From positions 70,494,001 to 70,558,000 of the forward strand of contig OX419757.1 of the NCBI GenBank assembly GCA_948567375.1: 64,000 bases of DNA, written 5' to 3'. Of this stretch, positions 34,390-44,923 are shown piece after piece. A program made the position numbers and the translations under genes. The stretch's first letter is position 1; each line of letters opens with the position of its first letter. The notes under the pieces were generated by a model. The model was not told the origin of the DNA. It did no database searches and worked only from the letters and a program-made list of their open reading frames with translations. The DNA is from Lunularia cruciata (lineage: Eukaryota > Streptophyta > Marchantiopsida > Lunulariales > Lunulariaceae).

Positions 34390-35229
34390 TCAAGGTCGCC
34401 CATTCCTAAGTGGACATTCAGCAATGCAATGTCCAACTTGGCGACAATAAAAGCAACCTCCATTTTGTCGTAATCTTTCTTTATCTGCTGTGCCAAGTGG
34501 TCTTCGTTGGATAGCATCAATCTCCATTGGTACTAGTTCTTCCACTCGTGGTACTGGTAGGCTTTGTGTAGGTCGAGGTCAAGACCAAGTTGTTGCAACC
34601 AAGGAATCAAAACGCTCAGCCAATTGCATGGCTTCTTCTACGTTTTGTGGCTCCCGCATGGTCACCTCCAATTTGGTTCGTGACTTCAATCCTTGCACAA
34701 ATCAATCCAGAACTTCACCTTCTTGGATATCTAGAATTTGCATGATGATGTTCTGAAATTGTGTGATGTAGCTTCTCACTGAGCCAATCTGCCTCAACTC
34801 TGCCAATTTATCTCGTGCGGCTCGGGTGGCATTTATAGTTTGAAATCGACCAAGTATTGCATCCTTGAATTCTGCCCATGTCGAAATCAGTGTGACAATT
34901 TGTCGCTCAGTTCTTTCTACTCGGAATCGCCACCAAAGTTTTGCCACACCATCCAATTGGCTAAAAGCCAAGAGAATTTGTTTCCGCTCGTCTTGAAGAT
35001 TGGTGGCTTCAAAGTAACGTTCGCAGTCAAACACAAAATTCTCCACTGTGCCTGGAAGATTCTTGCCTTCAAACACCTTGGGTTTTGGAAATCGAATGCG
35101 ATCTTCTCCATCTCGAACTGGCGCTCTATCTATCTATTCTTGTTGTTGCTGGTCTTGTTCATCCAACAATCGAGTAAGATGCTTGATTTGTTGTTGCATT
35201 GCAAGGATAACATCCGGTATTGTCGCCAT
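34390..35229 (-). pseudogene. Gag with one zinc knuckle, chromovirus
   Basis: The ATG at 35229-35227 begins MATIPDVILAMQQQIKHL, a coiled-coil-like start, with an early TAG after the glutamine run. The Gag core is at 35076-34702 (FDCERYFEATN, AKLWWRF, LAELRQIGSVRSYI). The zinc knuckle CFYCRQVGHCIAEC (CX2CX4HX4C) is at about 34458-34417. Typical chromovirus layout. Confidence 0.88.
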
Positions 35230-35486
35230 CGCTACTACTCTATTCTACTACGCTCAATTTATCTAGTTGATTAAAACATAGATACAACACGTCCACCGTT
35301 CTCCATAAGTTACAATTGGAAGTATCAAGGGTTCCTTTGACACGGTGATCATATGTAGAAAATCTTGCCCAAAGCGCAAGGTGATGAATTGTGTGAAACA
35401 ATGCTTTGGCAATATCTGGACATGAAAGTCCCAATGGTTTGGTGGAAGTGGATTGGTGGTCCATAAATTCCATCCATCCCATTCCT

Positions 35487-35498
35487 GCTCTGATACCA
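35487..35498 (-). promoter_or_regulatory. Chromovirus primer-binding site
   Basis: TGGTATCAGAGC in element sense, complementary to the 3' end of plant initiator-Met tRNA, separated from the 5' LTR by one base (35499). Confidence 0.93.
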
Positions 35499-35499
35499 A

Positions 35500-35922
35500 T
35501 GTAAAAGACCAAAACCAAGGAGAGAAATAGGAGAATGGAAACTCACATTGGGACACTTGAATGAGGGAAAACTCCAAATGCCTAGCATGAGCTTTGGCCT
35601 TGGTATTTATAGGTAGCATACAAGACCCTTGAAGCTTCTCAAGAAGCTTCCTTGAGCCGCTTTCTTGGAGTGCAAGCCAAGTTAACTAGGAAGCTTCTCA
35701 AGAAGCTTCCTTCTAGAAGCCGTCTACTTGGCGTGCAAGCTAAGCTAGTTAGAAGCTTCTAGAAGCTTCCTTCTAGAAGCTACCTGCTTAGGGCGCAAGT
35801 TAACTAGTTGGGAAGCTTCCTAAGAAGCTTCTTAGATGCTTCTAGAATATTCTAGGCTATTTTGTCTTATTCTCTACTTTGTAAGCCCGATTGACTTCGT
35901 CACTAAACTCCATATTGTTACA
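35500..35922 (-). repeat. Chromovirus 5' LTR (423 bp) with heat-shock array and TATA box
   Basis: Copy of 30345-30767. Heat-shock clusters run 35631-35852, including the perfect four-unit site 35752-35769 and the perfect trimer 35840-35852. TATAAATA is at 35611-35604. In this LTR the array is placed upstream of the TATA box and drives into the element. Confidence 0.93.
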
Positions 35923-36088
35923 TATAGCTAGTTCATTCTTTATATGGTATAGATTGCATATAAGCGACTAACGATGGGGCTCCATAGCACCTGGCTTCCT
36001 GATCTTTGCCCATCATAGGGTATACCATCTACTTGGAGTAGATGGCTATCTGGAGTTAGACGGACCTAACCGCCAGCTAGGGGAGCAA

Positions 36089-36194
36089 TTGTGGAACTTT
36101 AGAGTCTATGTATGACTTATGTGTGAGTTTTGCTTCTATAGTGTATGATGTTGACAACGATGTATGTTATGTAGCGATGTATATACGCACAACA
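36089..36194 (+). repeat. Copy C repeat B1 (106 bp)
   Basis: Starts TTGTGGAACTTTAGAG and ends CGCACAACA. Same length as B2 (36647-36752). Preceded by CTAGGGGAGCAA, the counterpart of the G-run before B1 in copy A. A 2-base spacer (GC) leads to A2. Confidence 0.9.
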
Positions 36195-36196
36195 GC

Positions 36197-36646
36197 TATC
36201 ACGCCATTTGTAATGTTGCATCTAGATTGCTCGGACACTGGAGTTGCAGTGATAGTAGTAAGAGTTATTTCAGCAGTTTCTCAGAGACTACTTTTTGATG
36301 GTCAGATTTTGTGTTTGGGGTATTGACTTCATGGTAGGGCCCATTGTCACTTTGCACCGTTTGCACCGTCAAGTGTGCCGTCAGTGGGACCATTAGGGTT
36401 CAGACCTAGATCAAGTCCAGGGGGTATACTTTTGAAGTGCAGCTCCAAAGAGCTCACTTCTCTGATGTTGAGCCTTCAAGTTCCTAGCTATGGTGGACAG
36501 AGGCCGGTAAGCGTCACTTGGATTCTCTATGCTTGAGTGGGTGTGGCTTGACTGTAATCAGTGCCTAGTTGTTGGCAGTTTATAGAGTGACAGATCAAGT
36601 ACTGATCTGAGTTGAGTTGAGTTGAGAGTGGTAAACAATATGATTA
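36197..36646 (+). repeat. Copy C repeat A2 (450 bp)
   Basis: Direct repeat of 21166-21624. Begins TATCACGCC (first G changed) and ends ATATGATTA. Enclosed by the two B repeats. Confidence 0.9.
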
Positions 36647-36752
36647 TTGTGGCACTTGAGAGTCAATGTATGACTTATAAGTGAGTTGTGCTTCTATAGT
36701 GTATGATGTTGACAGTGATGTATGTTGTGTAGTGATGTATATATGCACGACA
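36647..36752 (+). repeat. Copy C repeat B2 (106 bp)
   Basis: Starts TTGTGGCACTTGAGAG and ends GCACGACA at the GCCT duplication. This is the right-hand end of copy C. Confidence 0.9.
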
Positions 36753-36756
36753 GCCT

Positions 36757-37384
36757 CCTTAGCATCCTTTTCTCCTTACTTTCTACTCTATGGATGAGAT
36801 CTAGATTTACCTACAGCCATTTGTCAAGATGCCACTGTAGTTTTGGACTTGGATGATTCAGATGCATGGATGAGTGCATGTTCTTAACGGGCAAAGATCT
36901 TTTGGAGAGTGACATCAATGGCCTTTGAGAACTTGGTGATTGATCAACATAGGGATACTTTACATTATGCTACCATTCAAGGAGGAGGTTATAGACCCTT
37001 GATCCATTGATTTCATCTAGGTGATTATGTACATCTACAAAAGACAACACCGACAACACATGATGTTTCTACAGGCCACATTATCTTGAGAGAATGCGAG
37101 GTTTTGCCACCTTGAGTCCTTGTGTTGGAAGGATGTGATAGTGTTGTTTGGAAGGATCATGTGCACAATTGTGCGCCATGGCACCTCCCAAACATTGATG
37201 TTACTATGGACCCAAGCTTGGCACTTGTACGTGTAGGCTTGAGATGTATGTTATGCGGCTCTTCTATGGAGATGGTACTATGTTAATGTGTGATAGTTGT
37301 TTGAGAGGATGGCATATGGCATGTATGACTCCTCCTCTCATGGTGATTCCTCAAGGAAAATGGTTATGTCCTAGATGTACTTGA
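36757..37384 (+). pseudogene. Copy B integrase remainder and PHD finger
   Basis: Continuation of the copy B integrase after copy C (CCTTAGCATCC...). The PHD finger lies at 37245-37378. CMLC is intact and a frameshift follows (near 37268). Then CDSCLRGWHMAC, PPLMVIPQGKWLCPRC are intact with a stop at 37382-37384. Here the residue before the W is Lys, so the TAG of copy C is not shared. With A and C, this confirms the finger as a fixed family trait. Confidence 0.82.
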
Positions 37385-37546
37385 CCTATAGCTAGTTCAT
37401 CCTTTATATGGTATAGATTGCAAACAAGCGATTAACGATGGGGCTTGATAGCACCTGACCTCCTGATCTTTTGCCCACCATAAGGTATACCATATACTTT
37501 GAGTAGATGGTTATTTGGAGTTAGAGGGACCTAACCATCAAGGGGG

Positions 37547-37650
37547 TTTGAACTTTAGAGTCCATGTATGACTTATGTATGAGTTGTGCTTCTATAGTGT
37601 GTGATGTTGACAATGATGTACGTTGTGTAGCGATGTATATAAGCATGATA
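37547..37650 (+). repeat. Copy B repeat B1
   Basis: About 104 bp, decayed start (TTTGAACTTTAGAG) and end (AAGCATGATA), followed by a 2-base spacer GT. Aligns to B1 of A and C. Confidence 0.8.
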
Positions 37651-37652
37651 GT

Positions 37653-38087
37653 TGTCACGTCATTTGTAGCATCGCACCTAGATTGCTCGGACTCTAGCGT
37701 GGTAGTGTTGGTAGTCATGAGTATTTTGGTAGTTACTCATAGACTACTTGTTGACGGACAAATTTAGTGTTTGGAGTACTGATTACATGGTGGGGCCCAC
37801 CATCACTTGCACCATTTGGACCGTCGGGTGTGCCGTCAACGGGACCGTTAGGGTTTGAGATCTAGCTCAAGTCCAAAGGTATAGTTTCAAAGTGCAGCTC
37901 CAGAGAACTCATTTCTCTGATGTTGCGACTTTAAGTTTTTGATTATGGTGAAAAAATGTCGACAAACGTCATTTAATTTTTTTTTTAGTTAGAGTGAATG
38001 TGATTTGATTGTAACCAATGTCCAATTATTGATAGATCAAATATTGATCTGATTGAATATAATTTGAATTGTATAATATAAATTAAT
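37653..38087 (+). repeat. Copy B repeat A2
   Basis: Starts TGTCACGTCATTTG. Aligns to A throughout, with its last third strongly AT-shifted (from about 37960). Ends near AATTAATTA. Confidence 0.8.
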
Positions 38088-38178
38088 TATTCTGGTATTT
38101 TAGAATTCATATATGATTTATGTATGAATTATACTTATTTATTTATTTATTTATATTTATTTATATATACGCTCTACA
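38088..38178 (+). repeat. Copy B repeat B2, decayed
   Basis: Recognisable as TTTTAGAATTCATATATGA against TTTAGAGTCTATGTATGAC, then TTTA-rich, ending CTCTACA at the AAAT duplication. Its presence shows that copy B also had the A1-body-B1-A2-B2 layout. Confidence 0.65.
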
Positions 38179-38182
38179 AAAT

Positions 38183-38445
38183 AAACCAATGAAACCATGC
38201 TCGCTATGATATGAATTTGGTTACAATGCTAAAATATTATGTAGAGATCACTAGATAGTAGAATACTCTATCTACATTCTACATAATAAATATATATTAA
38301 AAGGAAACGGTAAACACATCTCCCCATCTCAGCTCATCCACTTCACCCCGTTACGGTACTATGCCGAGTGCAAATAACCCAATTAAACCATTCTCGCTAT
38401 GTTATGAGTTTGGCTACTATGCCAAAATACAATATAGAAATCCTG
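38183..38445. repeat. Host tandem repeat, about 193-bp period
   Basis: TAAACCAATGAAACCATGCTCGCT at about 38182 recurs in similar form at 38375 (TAACCCAATTAAACCATTCT). The unit's second half matches 11411-11539. This was the target of copy B. Confidence 0.7.
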
Positions 38446-40920
38446 TGACATGGTCACGGCATGCGACACTGATCAGTTTCAAACGAGTACCAATCTGATT
38501 GGCTGGAAGTGTTAGAATAAGAGGAGTGAGATGGATGAACCCAAATGATAAGGTGGTTTACAGGTTCCCGTACTAAAATAAACGCTAATTTATATCTATT
38601 CACTAACTTTTGTCTCGAGACCTCTATTAGAGGGTTTACATTAGTTTGAAATATAATTAACTAAATATCTATACTACTTACTTGAATCTGCATACTAATT
38701 AGGGAGAATAGAGTACTAAGTATGATACCAGCAAAAGCTTTTGACAAACTGACCAAATGAAACAAAACCCTATTGACAGATTCGCCATCATGAAGGCAAT
38801 GAACTACATAGAACGAACTTGAAAAGAAAGAATGCAAGCCTGCTCATGAACATGAACTAACTTTACAGAACAGCTATTTCCCATGAACTTTGGGTAGTCC
38901 ATTGAGCAGTTCTGCGAAACAGTGATACGAGGATCAAGTCTTATCACCTCGTTGGTGAAATGAAGCTGTGTTTGAGGAAAGTACATGTACGGTCGTCATA
39001 TGCACAGTGAGCAAACAAAGAATTCCAATACTGACTTTTGTCGGCGCTGGACTCAAGGTTAGGTGCAAATTCTTCTTCAAATCACACGTCTCGTCTCAGC
39101 ATGTGCTTTGACGACGACTTTCGTGCACCATTACCACTTTCTACGGTTTGAAATATTGTTGCTAGTAGTATGACGACTAGAATTGAAAATCCTTTGCAGG
39201 GGGAGCGTTGTTAGTAGCTGGTAGTGTTGACTAGAAATATGCATAGGATGGGGGTAGAGCTCGAAAGTGATGAGTAATTTTTGGGGCGGATAACGTGAAT
39301 GCAGATTACGATTTTCTGCATGGGAAGACCAAGTGCTCTGCAATTTTGATTTCTTCCGTTCATGGATTTGGCGAGTCCATGTGGGATAGAAAGAGGCAGG
39401 TGATGGGAGCTCCTTGCACATGCACCCCTTATTGAGATCCTTCACTCATTCAAAATCTCCAGGAATCGCGTTGTGTCTGGTGGCAACGTCGCGGAGTTAA
39501 AATCAAGAGGAATATTTCTTACACGAAGCTGCTTGCATTCCATTGTTGAGCTTGTAGCTGCAAATGTGCGTTTCGATGAGAGACAATTTCCAATAAAGGA
39601 GATATTTGTGAAGGTAAGTAGTACTAACATGAAAACTTTTGGTGGTGTATTAACAGTTTCTCGGGAAAAATTTCGCAAACCTTACATCAATATGCAACAG
39701 ACGTAGTAATGAGCTGAGGATGTTGCATCACTCCACAATATTACTTATTGTTACAAAGAAACTACTACACCTTTCATCAGTATTACCTTGTGAGAGTACA
39801 TTTCCTCAGACTACCGGCCCGGACCAGGCTCAAATGATGGCCTATCCACAATTTGCAGAGCTCACATGATCCAGAAGGCTAACTTGGTGGCAGCATGAAC
39901 CACTGGCACTATGCTTCTAGCTACTGAGGCAAGATCACGACGTGTAACCTCACACTGAGATCATGTTCTGATCCGAGAACCGTAACAGACCCTGCGTCAA
40001 GCAGAAATGAAGTAGGTCCTCAATGTATATAAGCAATGCCGTGAGTGACCCATTCGTTCTCCCACAACAGTTGTCTGTTCGACAGTAAGACATTCAACAG
40101 GAGATATTCGAGGACATTAAAGCCCCTCTGGAATGCACAGGCACCATGATTGTTCTCATTAGTTAGACGACATGAACGTCGTAAATACCACTTCTTGTCC
40201 CGACTTTGGTCCAAGATGGTATTAACAAGTCAGATACTTAACATTCTAACGCTCCATTCGCGGTACACCCAGACCTCCCAGTACAAATGTACAAAGTATA
40301 AAAGTTTTATGTGATGGCATTGTCATTTCAGTGCCAAAAGTCGTATAAAATTACATCAGACTTACCTCCAATAAGCAGTAATTGAAAATTTACAAGAGCT
40401 GTAGTCTGGAAACATATAAGACAGTTCAATATGACTACCTTTTGAGCCAGCACTTGACGGTTTAAATTTTTTTTTCTGTACCTCATTTATAACAGAGCTG
40501 TAGTCAGCAGCTCTTAGTGGGAGCTGTGTCTGCAGTATGACCACAGCCTGACCAACTATCTGACTAACTTATAGAAAATGGTAGTTGGATGTTGTGGTGA
40601 ATAGAGGGTAATTCTCTCCCGACCCCAGATGAGTATGGTGCCCATCTCTACCTCAGGAACACGCTATGCGTTCTCCGCCCGTGAACTTCGCTTTAAGAAC
40701 CTCTTGAAAAGGTGCCCCGGCATTGGAGAGGTGGCAAGAAACCCCTCCAATGTAAGTCTGATGGCAAGAAACTTCCAACACGGTTTGGTTACATATATAC
40801 TGAGTCCCAACAATCCCCCTGAATAACTCGACTAAAAGAATATACCTGCAATTCCGGCCCCTCAAAAGTCACGTATGTGTACAAAACCAACCTACCTCCA
40901 CCTCCTTGCACGCACACGGT
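38446..40920. other. Intergenic DNA downstream of the HDR1-like gene
   Basis: No retroelement similarity noticed. It may hold the 3' UTR of the minus-strand gene next to 40921. A possible isolated plus-strand exon at 39463-39612 is listed separately; several overlapping short frames (39131-39445 minus, 40629-40826 plus) show no recognisable motif. Confidence 0.45.
39463..39612 (+). other. Possible orphan exon, unidentified
   Basis: An open frame bounded by an acceptor-like CTCCAG and a canonical donor AAG|GTAAGT at 39612/39613. The product (VAELKSRGIFLTRSCL ... VRFDERQFPIKEIFVK) looks protein-like but matches no family I can name. The opposite strand is also open over this stretch (39442-39678), so coding on either strand is unproven. 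Confidence 0.25.
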
Positions 40921-42555
40921 CTAACCATGCATGTCATCAGCTTCTTCCTCGCCTTCATTCAGCATGTTCATGAGCATCTTTATCTGCCCTTGGAGCATGT
41001 TATTTTCTCGCTCTGTCTGCACGCGTTTGTTGCGCTCCGACTGTAGCTGTATTTGCAAATGCTCCATAGTACGTGCATCCTCCTCCAGTTGTTCGTTTAA
41101 CCCGTTAATTTCACGATCCTGAAAAAATTAATGTTTGAACGTTAAGTACATTGCAGAAAATAAATCCTATACAAATCGGCCTTGGGAGTTCAGAGTACTC
41201 CATTGTAAACGATGTCTAGATACTACATCCACTTTTTGCCTAACAAACGACAGGCTCACCAGTTTTGCAACACTTGAGGTGCAAATCAAGGGACTTCTCT
41301 CTTATTAGTAAGTTGCACCGGGCAAAATCAGATTCTAATGACAACCTTTTAGTTTCATTTAGGTTATGTTTTCATGGTTCTCCTAAGAGTTACATTCCGG
41401 ACTCTTTACTGAGGTTTCCAATAATGACTGCATGATAAAACCACAACTTCCGGCCCGCATGCACGGGGCAATGAGAGAGCATGTTAGTAGGACAGGGTCG
41501 GCACTTTCTGGTCCTCATTCTCTCCATACCCTTATCTAACACCACAGATTCGGCTCCGTCTTTTAATCTTATGCTGACAATCCTGAGCCAATCTACTGTA
41601 GATTTATTGTTCCTCTGTTCATTTTCTATTTGACCGCTGGAGACTCTTGTGCCATTAAGTCCAGGAGTTTTGACGGATGGTTTAGGGCGCAGAAGTTGCA
41701 AAAAGTCAGCAACTTACCACCCTGGTAGCCAGAATTCTCTGGCAACCCTTCAGCTGGAATCATGACAGTATGCTAATCGGCATTGTTTGTCGAGACCTCA
41801 CCGTGGCAATGAATCAATTGAATATGTATTCTCAATCGTATTACTACTTGCGGCAATCATATCCAGCTTCATGTCCACACATGACAAGCTGGGCTTAAGG
41901 AAAGAGGGGAGAAGAAGAGCCATGAAAGAGTCTGCAACCTCAATCCTTAGACATTGTAAGTTAAAGCCTTAGAGGAATTTGCTGGGTATGATAAGCCGTG
42001 TCATGGTTTACAACAACATCCAAAATGCGCGTGTGCACAGCAAGAAATGACCGACATCACCATTCTTCGAATAATTCACCCTCAACAGGTGAGCCAATTA
42101 AAGTCAAAGCAGAGGTGACAAACCTTCCGGTTCATCTCATGTACGGCAATTCGGCGCATGCTCTCCACGACATCAACATTGACGAGCTTACGCTTCTTCC
42201 CCACCACCCAGCCTCGAGGATAGGAAGCCGTCTCAAAATCAGGCGGAGGAAGTAAACTATCAGGAGACCCATCTCGAGGACCCCTCATTGCAGGGCCCAG
42301 AGGCTCAAACAATGCTCGCCTGCGATCCGTCATGGGGTATTCTTCCCTTAAGCTACCGTCAATATCATGAATGTAAGGAGCGTCGTAGCCATCGTTCCCA
42401 TCCTCGAACTCTGCGTAGGTGGTGGTGGTGGTAGTGGTGGTGGTCCGTGACTCTCGAGACTTTCTGCTCACCGACAATCGCAAACGGGCTGGTGTCCTGG
42501 TTCCATTCGGTGGCGTAACCACCATTGACTCATCCTGTCTGTAGCTTTCTTCCAT
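40921..42555 (-). CDS. HDR1: HEADING DATE REPRESSOR 1-like protein (two exons)
   Basis: Exon 1 is 42555-42124 and exon 2 is 41118-40921, joined in phase 0 (AAG|GTTTGT donor, TTTTTCAG|GAT acceptor), giving 209 residues. An in-frame ATG at 42573 would add six residues. The N-terminal half is disordered, with a run of nine Thr (38-46). Then comes [10 protein letters not shown] (77-86), LLPPPDFE (101-108), [26 protein letters not shown] around 112-137 with the basic cluster KKRK as a possible nuclear signal, and a coiled coil from [19 protein letters not shown] on (140-200), ending acidic. These blocks are hallmarks of the plant HDR1 family. Rice HDR1 is reported as a nuclear repressor of flowering that interacts with an SnRK1-type kinase; the role in this organism is unknown. 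It is the only apparently intact host gene in the window. Confidence 0.85.
41119..42123 (-). other. HDR1: Intron of the HDR1-like gene
   Basis: 1005 bp, GT...AG on the minus strand, between the conserved EMNRK and DREINGL codons. No repeat or coding content recognised inside. Confidence 0.8.
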
Positions 42556-43760
42556 TTCGACTGCTCGCAACAATCAATCAACCCACCCCAAACACGAACA
42601 GCGAAACCTGGACTGTAAATACCTCGACCAAAATTGCAACCCAAAGCAAAACAGGCAACGGATAGCTCTATCTCGTATATGATCACATCCCCTTTTCAGA
42701 AATCATAATCCCCGTGCCCCAGGAAGTGCTTACATCCCCTAAATACATATCCATCCCCCAGGTTCATAAACTGGGAACAGATTACTACGATTCATCTAAC
42801 ACAATCCTTCCAGATCAATTTAAGTTTTGCACAAAATTATTACAAAAACTACAAATGAAACCTCTCCCTGTACAATAACTAAAGGTAAATCTCTCTCTTT
42901 TGAGTATCCTCTCTCTCCTGTCAGAGAGTGTGTCACAGTACCATTCAAGCGCTTCCTCGTGGTAGGGAACGTCTTGATTCGGGAATGTAAAGGGGTACCG
43001 ATCTCCATAGACCCTTGGTGCGCATCGGCCTCGCGCGATTGTTTCGTGGTAATCTTCATATCTGCTTCGATTCACCTACAATAGCATATCTCCAATTCCC
43101 TTGCCTCCCGCCCCTTGTCCCTTGTCCCTTGTCCCTCCTTCCCTACGTCCTCGCACCTTACAACCACAATGAATCCATGCACAACTTTCTCCTACTCCCT
43201 TTCCTGCCACTACTACAGTACGCAGCAGCCCCTACTTAATTCCTTATCGCTCTCCACCCGCCGAGAGAGACCCCCGCGAACCCGACCGATTCACGCCAAT
43301 TCCATCGCATATCCGGTCCAAATCGTCATCCTTCCTCCGCTTCCCTCCGTTCGTGGAATCCTCACTTCCACGACCAGCAACCGCAGTGCAGTCATACACC
43401 AACTCCTTCGCAGATTCCTCAATCCCCCTCAAAAAAAAGCTGCTCTGCCTGCCTGCCTGCCTCCCTTCCTTCCTTCCCTCCCCACTTCGTTTCTTCTCTT
43501 CTCCTCTCCTCTGCTCTTCGCTTCTCTTCCCCTCTTCTTCCACACTTCTTTATCAGTCCTCTTTGTATTTCCCTGTAAACAATCAATCCCAAACAATCAT
43601 TCTACTACTTGTTTCGCTGCGTCCACGAGATGAATCAATACCGGAAGACATGTCAGGTAAACGCAACCGAGAGATCCGCTAGAATGAGTCAAAGCTAAAG
43701 CCTCTCCGCCATCCCCAGCCAGCCAGCCAGCCAGCCAGCCAGTCCGCCATGCCTCTCTCA
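42556..43760 (-). promoter_or_regulatory. 5' region of the HDR1-like gene, CT/GA-rich
   Basis: Upstream region and probable 5' UTR. On the plus strand it shows long pyrimidine tracts (about 43085-43140 and 43445-43540; GA-rich on the coding strand) and a CCAG microsatellite at 43718-43742. GA-rich leaders are common in plant genes. I see no convincing TATA box and no further conserved exon. Confidence 0.45.
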
Positions 43761-43954
43761 CTGCTCGCGTTGTCTTGCCTTCACACCGGCCCCGACCGAA
43801 CCTGACCCAGCCCGGGAACCTGACCCTCTCTCTTCTATCCGCCTCGTATCGCCGTCACTTTCCGGCCGGCGCGTTCGCTGTCCCAGACGAATCGCAGAGG
43901 AGTTCACATGGTGCCAGCTCACATCCCTGTAATTACTTTTCTCCGCAAGGTCCA

Positions 43955-44015
43955 ATGTCGTAGTGCAGACCTGAGGTCGTAGTGCAGACCTGAGGTCGTA
44001 GTCCGAACCTGGCCT
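43955..44015. repeat. Short tandem repeat (about 19-bp unit)
   Basis: About three imperfect units of GTCGTAGTGCAGACCTGAG around 43957-44012. The rest of 43760-44300 is unremarkable single-copy-looking DNA. Confidence 0.7.
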
Positions 44016-44307
44016 CGGTCGCTGGTTACCTGTTTGTCAATTGGCTAAAACGCTGGTACCAGAATCAGCCATTCTCAAGACCGGTTTACCTTGGACCGGA
44101 TGGTTGATTTGGTCGACAGTTCACAGACACTCTGGCACATTTTACCTTCTAGCTAGGTCGGAGGTCCAGTGTCGTTAAGCTGTTAAGATTAAGTCCCAGT
44201 GGACCACGGAGGGTCCGGTTATGTCAATCTGCTGGCCTCCCGTTGAGCGGAAAAGGCCTCCCGAGTCACCCTTGTCCTTCATCAATAATGACTAGATAAA
44301 ACAAGGG

Positions 44308-44835
44308 AAAGCGAAAGGGTGACCGCGTAGAAAACACGAGGGATAGGAAGACCCCCTCACGGGAGACCGAAAAAAAGAGTTAAAAGGGGGCTAAACCCAA
44401 TAGTTAATATGAAAAATTTATATTTCATTATCTAAGATATCTAAGTCATGCAGATTAGAAACAGCATGAATATCCAATGAAATATCACCTAGTGTGATCA
44501 ATCTCCTAGGGCGTCAACCACTACTTTCAATGAAATAATGGACATATATTGCCTAAAATATATTACAAAATACATTAGTACCTGCCCTCTTAGTGTGATC
44601 AATCTCCTAGGGCGTCAACCACTTCTTTCTATGAAATAATGGACATATATTGTCTAAAATATATTACAAAATACATTAGTACCTGCACTCTTAATATGAT
44701 AAGATGTTGTCCATTCCCTAACAAAAGTATCGAATATCACATCCATCATTCCCCATAATTACAATGCCAAGGAACAATGATCTCATTGCATATCCCTATT
44801 TTTGGAGACCTTGCGACTTGTTGCAACCTGTTGCT
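44308..44835 (-). mobile_element. Non-LTR element, 3' fragment (copy 0)
   Basis: Matches the 3' end of the element at 44836-47199 in reverse orientation. The terminal block GACCGCGTAG...GGGATAGGAAGACCCC is at about 44318-44370 and GGGGGCTAAACCC at 44385-44398, followed by decayed C-terminal coding sequence. It contains an internal tandem duplication of about 98 bp (about 44491-44588 and 44591-44690, both beginning TAGTGTGATCAATCTCC). Confidence 0.75.
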
Positions 44836-44923
44836 TGCGAGTTTGCTTCCAGGCAAATGATCCTTCTAGTGGTTTTACAGAGTTGTTTCAGGTGGCTGTA
44901 GTAGTAGCAAGAGGAGAAATTCT

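Larger units (their letters stand above)
30345..35922 (-). mobile_element. Ty3/Gypsy chromovirus nested in copy C
   Basis: A complete LTR retrotransposon of 5.6 kb with two 423-bp LTRs and a TATAG duplication at 30340-30344 and 35923-35927. Copies A and B show the empty site (GACCTATAGCTAGTTC). The primer site TGGTATCAGAGC (35498-35487) complements initiator-Met tRNA, one base inside the 5' LTR. Order on the minus strand is Gag with one zinc knuckle, protease, RT, RNase H, integrase, chromodomain. About a dozen differences between the LTRs indicate a fairly recent insertion, the youngest of the nest. Gag and Pol carry several stops and frameshifts. Confidence 0.95.
21166..36752 (+). mobile_element. 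Gypsy-type retrotransposon with methyltransferase and PHD finger, copy C
   Basis: Inserted in the integrase of copy B. It starts TGTCACGCC and ends GCACGACA, with GCCT at 21162-21165 and 36753-36756. The empty site is documented by copies A and C themselves, so the ends and the 4-bp duplication are well supported. Excluding the nested chromovirus (30345-35922) it is about 10 kb. Same gene order as copy A, and A1-body-B1-A2-B2 ends. It carries numerous TAG/TGA stops but few large deletions. Confidence 0.93.
11540..38178 (+). mobile_element. Gypsy-type retrotransposon with methyltransferase and PHD finger, copy B (interrupted)
   Basis: Oldest copy of the family here. It starts TGTCATACC after AAAT (11536-11539) and ends CTCTACA before AAAT (38179-38182). 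It has the same gene order as copy A. It is interrupted twice: by a 1.93-kb solo LTR in gag (12890-14822) and by copy C in the integrase (21166-36752, with GCCT duplications at 21162-21165 and 36753-36756). Removing copy C and one GCCT restores the sequence found in copy C itself at about 29693-29710. It is the most decayed copy and its A1 is internally deleted. Confidence 0.88.

Noticed and set aside
34840-35274. 144-codon plus-strand frame
   Set aside because: Antisense to the chromovirus Gag and 5' leader.
43115-43633. 172-codon plus-strand frame
   Set aside because: Low-complexity Ser/Pro/Leu translation of pyrimidine-rich DNA upstream of the minus-strand gene, probably 5' UTR or promoter.
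43718-43742. CCAG tandem run as a CRISPR-like or regulatory array
   Set aside because: Simple microsatellite without spacers.
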